In this document: one piece after another, positions 17,870 through 27,835 of the stretch
Layout of the letters: each line of letters opens with the position of its first letter
How positions within the stretch are numbered: position 1 is the stretch's first letter
Source: Clostridia bacterium
Lineage (GTDB): Bacteria; Bacillota; Clostridia; Oscillospirales; Acutalibacteraceae
Direction of reading: 5' to 3'
DNA length: 64,000 nucleotides
Assembly: GCA_017380575.1 (NCBI GenBank)
Contig: JAFODS010000028.1
Coordinates: 62,001-126,000 of the forward strand
Translations under genes and position numbers: made by a program
Notes under the pieces: generated by a model
The model's database searches: none
What the model was told of the DNA's origin: nothing
The model's input: only the letters and a program-made list of their open reading frames with translations

Positions 17870-18910
17870 TTATTTTGCCTCCTTTGCAAGCTCTTCCTGA
17901 ATATACGCAAGAGATGCAATTTTAGCTTTCGTTTCTTCTACTGTAAGAAGCTGTGTGTTATTGGAATTAAATTCAGTAAGAACATTTCGCTCTGCATCGC
18001 CCTCACTGAAATATTTATCGTAATTAAGTCCTCTCTTATCACAAGGTACTCTGTAAAACTCACCCATATCGACAGCGTTAGCACACTCTTCATTTGTGAG
18101 CAAAGTTTCATACATTTTCTCACCGTGACGGATACCGATGATTTTAATATCATCTTTATTACCGCCAAAAAGTTCACATACAGCTTCAGCCTGTGTCTGA
18201 ATTGTGCAGGCAGGTGCTTTCTGCACAAGAATATCGCCCGGTTCACCGTTTTCAAAAGCAAACAAAACAAGGTCAACTGCTTCGTCAAGTGACATTATAA
18301 AACGAGTCATAGAAGGCTCTGTTACCGTGATAGGATTGCCTTTTTTTATCTGTTCTATCCAAAGAGGAATAACCGAACCGCGTGAACACATAACGTTACC
18401 GTAACGTGTACAGCAGATTTTCGTCTTCGTTGTTGTTCGTGCCTTAGCGACAACAACCTTTTCCATCATAGCTTTTGATGTACCCATTGCATTAACGGGA
18501 TAAGCAGCCTTGTCCGTTGAAAGACAAACAACATTTTTTACGCCTGCTTCAATAGCAGCCGTGAGAACATTTTCCGTTCCGATAACATTTGTCTTAACTG
18601 CCTCAATAGGGAAAAACTCACAAGACGGAACCTGCTTAAGTGCCGCAGCGTGGAAAATATAATCTACACCATGCATCGCATTTTTGACAGAAGCAATATC
18701 GCGCACGTCGCCGATATAAAACTTAATTTTGTCAGCAACTTCAGGCATTTTCACCTGAAACTCATGACGCATATCATCCTGCTTTTTCTCGTCGCGGGAA
18801 AAAATACGGATTTCGCCGATATCTGTACGAAGGAAACGGTTAAGCACAGCGTTACCAAATGAACCTGTACCGCCGGTAATAAGTAATGTTTTACCTGTAA
18901 AATTAGCCAT
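17870..18910 (-). CDS. capE: UDP-GlcNAc 4,6-dehydratase/5-epimerase (CapE-like)
   Basis: The 346-aa SDR protein starts TLLITGGTGSFGNAVLNRFL and has RIFSRDEKKQDDMR, FHAAALKQVPSCEF and MGTSKAMMEKV in the catalytic region, matching the CapE/PseB-type dehydratases. It makes the 4-keto-6-deoxy intermediate from UDP-GlcNAc, the first step to UDP-L-FucNAc. The catalytic Tyr of YxxxK appears as Met in MGTSK, which is normal for this subfamily. It precedes capF and capG in the operon. Confidence 0.92.
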   Translation of the reverse strand: MANFTGKTLLITGGTGSFGNAVLNRFLRTDIGEIRIFSRDEKKQDDMRHEFQVKMPEVADKIKFYIGDVRDIASVKNAMHGVDYIFHAAALKQVPSCEFFPIEAVKTNVIGTENVLTAAIEAGVKNVVCLSTDKAAYPVNAMGTSKAMMEKVVVAKARTTTKTKICCTRYGNVMCSRGSVIPLWIEQIKKGNPITVTEPSMTRFIMSLDEAVDLVLFAFENGEPGDILVQKAPACTIQTQAEAVCELFGGNKDDIKIIGIRHGEKMYETLLTNEECANAVDMGEFYRVPCDKRGLNYDKYFSEGDAERNVLTEFNSNNTQLLTVEETKAKIASLAYIQEELAKEAK

Positions 18911-18926
18911 ATTATTTCTCCTATTT

Positions 18927-20210
18927 TTATTCTATATTTTCGCCACAAATAATACTTTTTACAAATTCACTGTTCTTTTTCAAACTGTGATTTTTATCTG
19001 CGAGAGTTAAAGCGTTTTTAACATATTTTTCTCTGAATGTTTTATTTTCAATACACTCAGATAAAATCATCTTAAGTTCTTCTTCATCAGATGCAATGTG
19101 TGCTGCGTTATGTTCATCAAAATACTGCACAAAAGGATATTCACGCAACGCATAAATAAGCGTTGGTATTCCGCAGGCCAGATAATCAGCCAGCTTGGTT
19201 GAAAATGCACATTGTAAATTTTTTACTCGTTCGGGATTTTCACAATGAATAAGCATTGAACAGTTTTTAGTTTCCACCAACACTTGAGCGTATGGTATTT
19301 TTCCGCCAAACTCAACATTAGGACAACCTATCAACTGTTCTTCCGATGCGTTATCCGGAAAAGATCCGAATATTTTAAGTTTAGCGGTAGGAGCAACTTC
19401 ATAAAGAGCTTTTGCCAACGACAGCAAAACTGCCGGTCGACCCACACCGAGATTTCCGCAATACAGCAAAGTAAACTGTTCAGGTTCTTTATGTTCGCAA
19501 CTGTAATTATCCATACTCGCAGCTGTATATACGGCATCACTCTTTCCATGATGAGGATATGTAAGCTGATACTGATTTTCTAAATACTCTGTAATATAAA
19601 AACAGTAGCTAACTTTTTTCATAAATTCTGAATATGATTTTTTTAAGCGGTGTTTTAATAATAAATGCCATACGGAATATTTTTTTGCACCGGAATACAT
19701 AACTTCTTTAAGAACATAGTTTTCGCAGTTGTACATGTATAAAGGAATTCGACGTTTTTTCGCAATCAATCTTGCGATGTCATACATAAACGGAGCATCA
19801 CCTGCGTACAACAAAACTGCCTGAGGTGAGAAATCATCCAAAAATTTTTCAAAATCAGAAGTCCACCATCTTTTTGTTGACCAGATTAAAGAGCGTATAT
19901 ATTTATTTTTACAAGATTTTGCAATCTTCTTTTTAGACTGTTCAGCAGACTTTACGCTTTCATGTGTACTACAAGGACTTACATTTCCATGAATAAAATT
20001 TCTGAATGAGGGTTTAATAACTGATTTCAATGCCGTATTATCTGAAATATGATAGTAATGCTTGCAACAGGTAAAATCCGGTGTTCCGTTAATATAAAAC
20101 TGAGCCAATTCTTCCGCTTCGAAAGCTGATATAAGATTCATCAGCGTTCGACCATTAGAAGAAGATTCGTTCATAGCTGTGTTCGCAATTATAAGCAAGC
20201 GAGTTTTCAT
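18927..20210 (-). CDS. GT4-like glycosyltransferase
   Basis: The 427-aa protein has a GT-B pattern: LLIIANTAMNESSSNGRTL at the N terminus, a nucleotide-binding half with LLYCGNLGVGRP, KIFGSFP, GGKIPYAQVL and a donor-site region FSTKLADYLACGIPTL. It should build the glycan repeat from a nucleotide sugar at the inner membrane face. No transmembrane helix is evident. The N-terminal 200 residues are divergent, so the specificity is unknown. It lies between capE and a Stealth phosphotransferase. Confidence 0.8.
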   Translation of the reverse strand: MKTRLLIIANTAMNESSSNGRTLMNLISAFEAEELAQFYINGTPDFTCCKHYYHISDNTALKSVIKPSFRNFIHGNVSPCSTHESVKSAEQSKKKIAKSCKNKYIRSLIWSTKRWWTSDFEKFLDDFSPQAVLLYAGDAPFMYDIARLIAKKRRIPLYMYNCENYVLKEVMYSGAKKYSVWHLLLKHRLKKSYSEFMKKVSYCFYITEYLENQYQLTYPHHGKSDAVYTAASMDNYSCEHKEPEQFTLLYCGNLGVGRPAVLLSLAKALYEVAPTAKLKIFGSFPDNASEEQLIGCPNVEFGGKIPYAQVLVETKNCSMLIHCENPERVKNLQCAFSTKLADYLACGIPTLIYALREYPFVQYFDEHNAAHIASDEEELKMILSECIENKTFREKYVKNALTLADKNHSLKKNSEFVKSIICGENIE

Positions 20211-20226
20211 AATATGCTCCTAAACA

Positions 20227-21225
20227 TTATTGTTCAAACATAGACTTTTCAGGAAATTTTTGTTTGAAGGCATTATTTACAATTTCCTTAACACGTTCAA
20301 AAATTTCCCCACTGCATACTTCATTAATACAAATTTCGGGATATTTGTTATTTATAATAGCTGTAGCAACTTTTCTTGCTACATCTTCATCTGACACACT
20401 GAAATACTTCCCGATAGATTTGCGTGCTACATATTTGCCTTCACACATTCTCCAATTACGAAAAAGAAAATGTGTCAGGTCAGTTTTTGAGCGGAATCGA
20501 TTATGCTGAGTAGCGATTAATTTTTCTCTTTCTTTATCCCATACTCTTTTAAAATCTTCTTTTACGTAAGGGGTAGACAAATGCGGAATTACAAAACCAA
20601 CCCTATCTTTTTGGATTGCATAAACTAACGACCTGACAAATGTTTTTCCATACCAAGGGCGGAACCAACGCCAAAAACCATCAACTACTATACTTTTCTT
20701 GTTGAAGTGTGAAAAGATTACATCACTATTGTTTCTCATAAGGAAGGAAAAAACGTTATCATCCTTTGCTTTAGGAGCACAAATGAAACCCGGCATATCA
20801 ACAGGCATCCCATTTTTGAAAAAGTAATCAGTTGAAACAGGTGCCGTCAAGAACATATCATCATTGAAATAAACAAAGTGTTCAGAAAGCTCGGGAATAT
20901 CGCATATACCGACTTCAATTGCACTTGAATTAAATGTAGGTAAGGATGAAGAAGGCATATAGTCACTATGTTTTACAAGATTAAGTTTAGGGCACTCTGT
21001 GTTTAACCATGCGGGAATCTGACCGTTTGTTACAAGATGAACACGGTTAACCCACGGAGCATATTTTTCTACACTACGAAACCAATATTTAAAATTCTCC
21101 CAATCCTGATAACGAATAACAGAATTATCCACATCCTTTACGCCTGCGTAACGATTCTTTTCTTTCTGCCATTCAGCATCGTTGCAATCTACCCAGAGAA
21201 CAACAAAATCAATAGGTTTGTCCAT
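20227..21225 (-). CDS. Stealth-family sugar-phosphate transferase
   Basis: The 332-aa protein starts with the Stealth CR1 motif IDFVVLWVDCND and has the CR2 block RYQDWENFKYWFRSVE...VHLVTNG...FNSSAIEVGI and FVYFNDDMFL. Stealth proteins (related to GlcNAc-1-phosphotransferase and capsular phosphotransferases) move hexose 1-phosphate from a nucleotide sugar to an acceptor, creating phosphodiester links. Here it predicts a phosphodiester in the surface polymer, in keeping with LicD and a cytidylyltransferase in the same operon. Confidence 0.9.
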   Translation of the reverse strand: MDKPIDFVVLWVDCNDAEWQKEKNRYAGVKDVDNSVIRYQDWENFKYWFRSVEKYAPWVNRVHLVTNGQIPAWLNTECPKLNLVKHSDYMPSSSLPTFNSSAIEVGICDIPELSEHFVYFNDDMFLTAPVSTDYFFKNGMPVDMPGFICAPKAKDDNVFSFLMRNNSDVIFSHFNKKSIVVDGFWRWFRPWYGKTFVRSLVYAIQKDRVGFVIPHLSTPYVKEDFKRVWDKEREKLIATQHNRFRSKTDLTHFLFRNWRMCEGKYVARKSIGKYFSVSDEDVARKVATAIINNKYPEICINEVCSGEIFERVKEIVNNAFKQKFPEKSMFEQ

Positions 21226-21276
21226 AGATTTAACCTCTCACATCAAAACATCATATGTTTTCTCATAAATTAAATA

Positions 21277-22797
21277 TCATTTTCGTTTTAAAAGCTTATT
21301 TACAACCGACATAACAGGTTCAGTCCTCAAAATTAATCCCATTATGAAATAAGTTATTACACCTAAACCAACCATCATCATAAGTTGTAACATTTCACTT
21401 GATACAAAACCTGAAACATAATTACTTCCCCAAACAATGGAAACAGCCATAACACCTGAGCTTACGAGAGATTTAATGCCGACTGAAACAAAACTCTTCA
21501 ATCCAAAATCGCCAATCTTCTTTCTTAGAAGGATATAAAGAATAATACTGTTAAATATCGCGGATATACTGGTTGCAAGTGCCAAACCGTTTATACCCCA
21601 TTTTTTTGTACAAATGAAAGAAAGAACAATTTTCAACACAATTGCAGCGGTAGAAGTTACAGTAGTTGTTCTTGTGTCTTTATAAGCATAAAACACTTTC
21701 ACTAGAGTATCTCTCATAGCAAGGGAAAATAATCCGACGGTATAACAACAAAGTGCTCCTGTTGTCATCATTATTGATCTTTCATCAAAATTTCCCCTGC
21801 AAAGGACAATTTTAACAATCGGTCTTGCGAGAACTATAATACCTACGGAAGAGGGTATAAGTAAAAAACTCAACACATTTATTGTTGACGAAAGTTTTGC
21901 TTTAACCTCTTGATGTTTTGCGTGAGCAACCAATTCAGCACAACTTGCAAAAAGAATAGTTATAATACCAGTAACGAGAACTTCCTGCACTGCAGTATTA
22001 ATTACCGAAGCATAGGATAGTGCCGAAATACCGCCCTCTACAACGGTAGAAGCAAGTGATCGATCTATAATTTTATTAATCTGACCTACACACATACCGA
22101 AGAAAATAGGTAGTAGGATGTATGCAGTATGTTTTAAATTTTCATCTTTTAAATCTATCGTAGGTCTGTATCGATAGTGTTTTCTTAATACAAAAGGCAG
22201 AAGGAAAAGAAACTCAAATATATAGGCAACGAGCAAACCGATTCCGAGATACTTTACTCCATATACTGCAGCTATCACTATAGATACAACTATCGCTACA
22301 TTTCTTGGAACTGAAATTGCTGCAGGTGCAAGGAAATTTTTATTAGCTTGAAGATATCCCCCAAAAACACTTAAAATTGTCATAAAGAAAATGCTAGGAG
22401 AAGACAATTTTATTAAGTCGGCAGCGATACTTGCTGTTTCGTCATCAAATCCCGTTGCAAAAATCTTAACTGCAACCATGGGACATAAAAACAAAAACAC
22501 AAAAATAATAGCACTTACAACAAGACTCAAATTCAAAAGATTATTAGAAAATCGCTGTGCACTTTTCTCGTCTTTCTCCGCTTTAATCTTGTTATACATC
22601 GGTATATATGCCGTTGAAAGTGAATGACCGATAAAGTAGAAAATCAGCGTAGGCACCGAAACAGTAATAAGATATGCGTCACTTATATTTGATGTGCCAA
22701 AATAGTTTGCAAGAACAACGTCCCTGAACATACCTATAAGCTTGGCAACAACAATTACAAGCATAAGAGTCAATGTGCTTTTTTGAAGTTTTTTCAT
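21277..22797 (-). CDS. MurJ/MviN-family polysaccharide flippase
   Basis: The 506-aa protein is hydrophobic throughout, about 14 predicted helices, and opens TLMLVIVVAKLIGMFRDVVLA with NYFGTSNISDAYLI, the classic MurJ N terminus. In a glycan operon with polymerase and priming transferase it probably flips undecaprenyl-linked repeat units in place of a Wzx protein, although lipid II transport cannot be excluded. No clear ribosome site precedes ATG 22797, and the 40-base gap to the upstream gene is one of the larger ones in the operon. Confidence 0.85.
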   Translation of the reverse strand: MKKLQKSTLTLMLVIVVAKLIGMFRDVVLANYFGTSNISDAYLITVSVPTLIFYFIGHSLSTAYIPMYNKIKAEKDEKSAQRFSNNLLNLSLVVSAIIFVFLFLCPMVAVKIFATGFDDETASIAADLIKLSSPSIFFMTILSVFGGYLQANKNFLAPAAISVPRNVAIVVSIVIAAVYGVKYLGIGLLVAYIFEFLFLLPFVLRKHYRYRPTIDLKDENLKHTAYILLPIFFGMCVGQINKIIDRSLASTVVEGGISALSYASVINTAVQEVLVTGIITILFASCAELVAHAKHQEVKAKLSSTINVLSFLLIPSSVGIIVLARPIVKIVLCRGNFDERSIMMTTGALCCYTVGLFSLAMRDTLVKVFYAYKDTRTTTVTSTAAIVLKIVLSFICTKKWGINGLALATSISAIFNSIILYILLRKKIGDFGLKSFVSVGIKSLVSSGVMAVSIVWGSNYVSGFVSSEMLQLMMMVGLGVITYFIMGLILRTEPVMSVVNKLLKRK

Positions 22798-22837
22798 TAA
22801 AACAACACACTTTCAAAAATTAAAATAATCTGATTAT

Positions 22838-24058
22838 TTATTCAAACGTTCCATTTTTTATGGCATTTCTGACATATTTCGGAATAATAATCGCAAACAA
22901 CGTAAGGAAATAACTGTCAATTGATGAATAGAATAGTGTGGTTGTTGCAGTAAACATGTACACTCCGGAAGCAACTACAAATCCGTTAAATGTTTTACAT
23001 AATTTTCTCTCAGTTTTAGAGCAATTACCGATATTGTTATCAAGCAAACTTGTAATGAGCACACCCACAATAAAAACAACACCTTTAATTCCGTTAGTTG
23101 TCAACATTTGGATATAGCCATTATGGAGATTTCCGTGATCAGAATAACTTTCCAAAACAGTATTAAAATCAGCATTACCGAATATTTTTTGAATAAGTGT
23201 GGCTTCCTTAAACATTTTAATGCCAATTTGAGCAAGTTCGTTTCGACCCGAGTCAGTTCCTTCTTTAAAAACAATATTCGTTACAAAAAAACTTAGCTGG
23301 GGAAAGATACAGATCGACAAACCTAATGCGAACAGAAACAGAAGTAACGTCGTTCTTAAAGATTTCTTAGCAAAATATATCATATACGCTATTAGCATTA
23401 CACCAAATGCAATTATAGAAGTTCTGGAAAATGTAAGCACTAAATTCAAAGCAAAAACTAAAAGACCAATTATATAAAGAGTTTTTCGCCACGAAGGAAT
23501 AAATTCACTCAATTCCATACAAATAAAAATTGACATTATTCCAAAAGAAAGATACATTCCATATTCTAGGTTACTCATAAGAAAAGAACAAAGTTCATTG
23601 CCATAAGCAGAGGAAATAGTAAACGCTGAGGCAAACTGATCCCTACAAAAAACAACTGCATAAATCACTATGTATGATACAACCATAATTACCCAGTGCA
23701 TCAGACTTATGAGTTGCTTTTTATTTATCTGTGCATTCCACCCAACTGAATATATAATAAAATATAAAAACACCGGATAAAGATAGTATAAGATAGTATT
23801 GAATGATATTCCACTTGAGGAAAACAAAGTAACTAAGGCACATGAACCTAAAAACAGAGTACACATCAATGGATAAAGCTTCAGCCGTTGAGTATTAAAA
23901 CAAAAATACACAACCATAAGCATAATCAATCCAGCTTTGATTAATGTGTCTACAGCACCTCGATTACCTACAGAACGGACATTCTGCCACGCCAGAAGAA
24001 CAAACCAGTAGACAAACAGAACAATATGAACTTTATCCAAATTATTTTGCTTCATCAT
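22838..24058 (-). CDS. Wzy-like polymerase/O-antigen ligase family membrane protein
   Basis: The 406-aa protein has about 10-12 hydrophobic segments and a large polar loop near residues 260-315 (GTDSGRNELAQIGIK, SDHGNLHNGYIQMLTTNG). The GR and HNGYIQ patterns resemble the periplasmic loop of Wzy/WaaL O-antigen polymerases and ligases. In this operon it most likely polymerises the repeat unit on the outer face of the membrane. Sequence conservation in this group is low, so the call rests on topology, loop motifs and context. Its start overlaps the acyltransferase stop by 17 bases. Confidence 0.75.
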   Translation of the reverse strand: MMKQNNLDKVHIVLFVYWFVLLAWQNVRSVGNRGAVDTLIKAGLIMLMVVYFCFNTQRLKLYPLMCTLFLGSCALVTLFSSSGISFNTILYYLYPVFLYFIIYSVGWNAQINKKQLISLMHWVIMVVSYIVIYAVVFCRDQFASAFTISSAYGNELCSFLMSNLEYGMYLSFGIMSIFICMELSEFIPSWRKTLYIIGLLVFALNLVLTFSRTSIIAFGVMLIAYMIYFAKKSLRTTLLLFLFALGLSICIFPQLSFFVTNIVFKEGTDSGRNELAQIGIKMFKEATLIQKIFGNADFNTVLESYSDHGNLHNGYIQMLTTNGIKGVVFIVGVLITSLLDNNIGNCSKTERKLCKTFNGFVVASGVYMFTATTTLFYSSIDSYFLTLFAIIIPKYVRNAIKNGTFE

Positions 24059-25091
24059 TTTGAGTCCCCATACTTTTGATAAACTTTTTTATAGAAAAAA
24101 ACATAATCGATAGTGTAAAAGAAGCAAACCAAAAAAGTGCTATTGTTCCGAACGAAATTTCTTTTCGAGAAATAACAACAGCAAAAACTAAACCATGTAT
24201 AAGATATAATTCATTGGATAACACTCCTATCCAATGGGCAATTTCAAATAAAAAACCTGGAAGGTATTTGCATATAATGTGAACCAATACTATCAAAAAC
24301 GCCATAAGACCAACTACCTGTAATAATTCTACAATATTAAAAATCAATTCATTGGCGTTTCTAATAAAAGTTGTTTGTTTCAGCAAAAGCAATCCGCCAC
24401 CTGCAAAAAATGCAATAGTGCACACATATATCTTATTTAAATACATAGCAATGCATTTATATTGCCTACCACACAAAACACCAATCGTAAACGAAAAAAC
24501 CTGTTGTTTAAACAACGTGCCTGCGAAAACAAAAATTACGATTGCTGTAACAAGTAACACTGTGCATTTTAACCAAAATTTTTCTTTAGAAACAAGAGAA
24601 GCAATATAAAAGATTATATAGTATAAAAACAGACATTGCATATACCATCCGTAAGGATGCAACGGCTTGATAAGTAAAAAATCTTGTATAATTTCAGAAA
24701 ATCCGTTGCCCTGTATCTTATCGCTGATACTAAAAAAGCAATTTATAACCTCGATTAAAGCATATGGCAAATAAGCTGTAGTAATACGTTTTTTCCAATA
24801 ACCTTTTAGCCCCTTCTTATTGTAAGAGGATTCAAGACCAAAACCTGAAGCAAACAAAAAAACTGCAACACCAAGCGATCCTAATGGATTTAGATATCTT
24901 ATACCAAACACATTACCTAAATGTGCCAACATAATTATAGAAATTGAAACACCTTTACAGATCGTTACAACATCAAAAGACAAAGGTGTTAATAAATCTC
25001 GTTTTTTTCTTTTATTCAAAACTTCCACAATTGCTGAAGCAAGCAAGTAACTTACAGCAAAAATCGTTAATGTAAAAAATAAATATTTCAT
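24042..25091 (-). CDS. Acyltransferase 3 family membrane protein
   Basis: The 349-aa protein has roughly ten hydrophobic helices and the acyltransferase-3 motifs ISIIMLAHLGNVFG (catalytic-type His), FASGFGLE and YLIHGLVF. Such proteins O-acetylate sugars of surface glycans from the membrane. Start ATG 25091 lies behind AAGGTG; the GTG at 25100 is inside the ribosome site. It overlaps the polymerase gene by 17 bases, implying translational coupling. Confidence 0.85.
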   Translation of the reverse strand: MKYLFFTLTIFAVSYLLASAIVEVLNKRKKRDLLTPLSFDVVTICKGVSISIIMLAHLGNVFGIRYLNPLGSLGVAVFLFASGFGLESSYNKKGLKGYWKKRITTAYLPYALIEVINCFFSISDKIQGNGFSEIIQDFLLIKPLHPYGWYMQCLFLYYIIFYIASLVSKEKFWLKCTVLLVTAIVIFVFAGTLFKQQVFSFTIGVLCGRQYKCIAMYLNKIYVCTIAFFAGGGLLLLKQTTFIRNANELIFNIVELLQVVGLMAFLIVLVHIICKYLPGFLFEIAHWIGVLSNELYLIHGLVFAVVISRKEISFGTIALFWFASFTLSIMFFSIKKFIKSMGTQNDEAK

Positions 25092-25109
25092 TTCAAACAC
25101 CTTAATACA

Positions 25110-25910
25110 TCAGTGACATTTAGGATACCAATTCATTACCTGGTAGCCTTCGTTCCCGCTTTTCATCCAACTGAGCTTTTCAAAAAAAGTTAAGCCTCCG
25201 TCTTTGAGTGTACGTAAAGCAAAATATAGCATCCATATATATTTTGTTTTAGGATGAAGTGCTTGATAAAAAGCACCCTTTCCGTAATAAAACTTTTCGT
25301 CTGCACCTGTAAACCAAGTTGAATTTTCAAAATCAATCTTTCCGATAGTTTCCTTAGAAACGTAGAAAGTTAAGCCCTTTTTCCTTGCGTCTGTAAGCCA
25401 CATGCTGTCTTCGCCTGAAGGAAATATACATCCACCGCCAAAGAGCGTAGTAAACCACACATTTGCTTTACGGATCGAATTGAGCCTTACAGCTATTCTT
25501 ACTCCGCCCCATGGCATTTTGCAGAAGCGACTGCACTTTTTTGTTTCGTTATATTTAATCTGCTTACGTTCTGAATCTGTATCAAGGTGAAATATGATAA
25601 TATCCGCATCGGGATGAGCATCAAACTCCGCAAGCACTCTTTCTTCAACATCATCGTTATAAGTTACGTCATCATCGGCAAAAAGACAGATTTCGCCTTT
25701 TGCATAAGTAAGTGCAAGGTTACGGTTAATGCCTACTCCCCTTGTGTCTGTAGTAATCATACGTGCAAGATGACCGTCAAACTCTTTTTCTTCAAAACAA
25801 GTTCTGTCATCCTGATTAGCAAAAACAACATCAGAATGAATATTCATCTGTTCAATTTTAGAAAAGTCTTTCTGGTGCATCGTAACGCACAAAATTTCAA
25901 ACCTTGACAT
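25110..25910 (-). CDS. GT-A fold glycosyltransferase
   Basis: The 266-aa protein has GVGINRNLALTYAKGE followed by ICLFADDDVTYNDD, the acidic metal/nucleotide site of GT2-like enzymes, and a later FGGGCIFPSGEDSMW segment. The N terminus is shorter than in ordinary GT2 proteins and lacks the SVIIP block, starting instead ILCVTMHQKDF. It is expected to add a sugar to the lipid-linked repeat. Its ATG overlaps the LicD stop (TAATG), so the genes are coupled. Confidence 0.85.
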   Translation of the reverse strand: MSRFEILCVTMHQKDFSKIEQMNIHSDVVFANQDDRTCFEEKEFDGHLARMITTDTRGVGINRNLALTYAKGEICLFADDDVTYNDDVEERVLAEFDAHPDADIIIFHLDTDSERKQIKYNETKKCSRFCKMPWGGVRIAVRLNSIRKANVWFTTLFGGGCIFPSGEDSMWLTDARKKGLTFYVSKETIGKIDFENSTWFTGADEKFYYGKGAFYQALHPKTKYIWMLYFALRTLKDGGLTFFEKLSWMKSGNEGYQVMNWYPKCH

Positions 25911-26746
25911 TAAACATTCCCCAAATACTCGGTATAATTTTTTTCTGTATCAAAAACATATGCATGAACAGCAGCCTTACGCTGTTCTTCACTCGGGAGT
26001 TTCATGTAGTCACCGTAACGGTATTCGAGATATTCCTTAATCTTTTCTGAACCAAAAAGATTTGTATCTTCAAACGGAATATCTATCGGCTTTTCAAAAA
26101 AGGTTTTATCGAACAATCCGTTTCTGAATTTTGCCGGAGTTATCCAATAGCAATATTTATAATTATCTTTTCGGTTGTCATATCTGTAAATATGACTGTA
26201 TGCAATTCGTGCAATAAGTTTACAAGGCATAAACTTAAGTGATTTTAAAACAACTTCCTGTGACTTAGATTTCGGATTCCAGTTTCTTTGAGACAAGCCG
26301 TAAAGTGTTACGAACTTAGATTCATAGTAGACTATTTTCTGAATAAATTTATTTTCCGGAACCTTGTGAAGAATCATTATATCAACATAGATACCGTGGT
26401 GCATATCTTTACGGTCCTTGAAATTCTCTTCAATAAATGTAGTACCATTCATACGGATTTTCGCGTATTCAAGATAGTTTTTATCGGTTCGCCATTCTTG
26501 AAGTATAAACTGCTCACTGTTTGAGTTTTCAAAAACTGTTTTGAATTTTTTATATTGGTCGGGAGTCATAAATATATCCAGATCATCGTCCCAAGGAATA
26601 AATCCTCCGTGGCGGACCGCACCGAGTGCTGTACCACCCATAATATAATAAACAATACCTTGTTCGCGGCACAGTTTATCAATAAATTTCATTGTTTCAA
26701 GAATTTTATCCTGCACCATTCGAACGGATTGTTCAGACATTATCAT
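25910..26746 (-). CDS. LicD-family phosphotransferase
   Basis: The 278-aa protein has the LicD hallmark YIMGGTALGAVRHGGFIPWDDDLDI (residues ~33-57), with the paired Asp of a nucleotidyltransferase-type active site, and a C-terminal EYRYGDYMKLP. LicD proteins transfer phosphocholine or polyol phosphate from a CDP donor onto glycans. A CTP-using cytidylyltransferase lies in the same operon and may make that donor. The start chosen is ATG 26746, six bases after GAGGTG... ; ATG 26740 is also possible. It overlaps the preceding GT4 gene by 14 bases. Confidence 0.9.
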   Translation of the reverse strand: MIMSEQSVRMVQDKILETMKFIDKLCREQGIVYYIMGGTALGAVRHGGFIPWDDDLDIFMTPDQYKKFKTVFENSNSEQFILQEWRTDKNYLEYAKIRMNGTTFIEENFKDRKDMHHGIYVDIMILHKVPENKFIQKIVYYESKFVTLYGLSQRNWNPKSKSQEVVLKSLKFMPCKLIARIAYSHIYRYDNRKDNYKYCYWITPAKFRNGLFDKTFFEKPIDIPFEDTNLFGSEKIKEYLEYRYGDYMKLPSEEQRKAAVHAYVFDTEKNYTEYLGNV

Positions 26747-27827
26747 TGAGCACCTCTTTATAAACATTTAATGTATTTTCAGCCATTTTAGTTGCAGTAA
26801 GTGATGCCTTAGCAAAATCATAAGCAGCTTGAGTTAGATTTTGATATTCAAGCACATTTTTGTTAACTATATTTCTTATAACCTTCACCATGTCTTCCGG
26901 ATCAGTTGCACTAATCGGCACACCGTATTTCATATCCTCATATCCGGCAGTCTTAGTTCTGACAACAGGAACTTTCATGAAAGCAGCCTCAACAACACTT
27001 AGCGGAAATCCCTCTTTAAAACTTGGCAAAAACAAATAATCAGCAATTCCCAATATTTTACGTGTATTAACCCAACCAATGAAACTAAAGTAATTTTGAA
27101 GATTGTAACGTTTGATCAACTCGATTATTTCATTGTAATAAGGACCTTTTGGTTCGCCCGAACAAACAATTCGAATTTTTTCTTTTTCACATTCTTCCAA
27201 CCTATTAACCGCCTCAACAACTAAACGATGGTTTTTAACCGGATCAATTCGCGAATGCATTACAATAACAATCTTATCTTCTGGAATATTCCATTCATTT
27301 TTCACCATATTTACTTCATTTTTTTGCATCGGCAACAATGCTCTTTCGTCCACTCCGTTAAGAACGGTCACCACTTTTTCAGAAGAAATTTTCAAATCAT
27401 CGACCAACGAATTACTAACATCTGTTGAAACGCCAATGGCTTTTGCACCAATAAAAGTAAATTTTCGGTGAACTATATCATGTGGAATATTAGCTAAATG
27501 TAATGTATATACATAAGGAATCTTATAAACTAAATTATACAGGAATATATATACAGAAGCCACTCTATGATGGCAGTGAACAATGTCAATATTGTTTTCA
27601 TTTATAATCTTATGTAGTTTAATTATGCTTTTAACTACACCTACAGGGTTCTTTAGTTGGGTATAAATTTTTATAAATTTCACATTATCATTTGACAAAA
27701 CTATATCCTGGGTTCCTGATACAACAATAACATTATGCCCAAGACGTTGCAAAGAATCCGAAAGCAAATCAATATGATTTCCTACTCCTGTCTTTGCTAA
27801 AATGCGTGAAAAAAGCATTATATTCAC
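26733..27827 (-). CDS. GT4 glycosyltransferase
   Basis: The 364-aa GT-B protein has MLFSRILAKTGVGNHI at the N terminus, HCHHRVASVY in the acceptor half, VVTVLNGVDERALLP at the hinge, IVMHSRIDPVKNHRLVVEA and the donor motif FLPSFKEGFPLSVVEAAF (EX7E). It is a retaining sugar transferase acting at the cytosolic membrane face. The predicted start is GTG 27827 behind AGGTGA; the next ATG (27818) has poorer spacing. It is part of the tightly packed operon. Confidence 0.92.
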   Translation of the reverse strand: MNIMLFSRILAKTGVGNHIDLLSDSLQRLGHNVIVVSGTQDIVLSNDNVKFIKIYTQLKNPVGVVKSIIKLHKIINENNIDIVHCHHRVASVYIFLYNLVYKIPYVYTLHLANIPHDIVHRKFTFIGAKAIGVSTDVSNSLVDDLKISSEKVVTVLNGVDERALLPMQKNEVNMVKNEWNIPEDKIVIVMHSRIDPVKNHRLVVEAVNRLEECEKEKIRIVCSGEPKGPYYNEIIELIKRYNLQNYFSFIGWVNTRKILGIADYLFLPSFKEGFPLSVVEAAFMKVPVVRTKTAGYEDMKYGVPISATDPEDMVKVIRNIVNKNVLEYQNLTQAAYDFAKASLTATKMAENTLNVYKEVLNDNV

Positions 27828-27835
27828 AATCTCAC

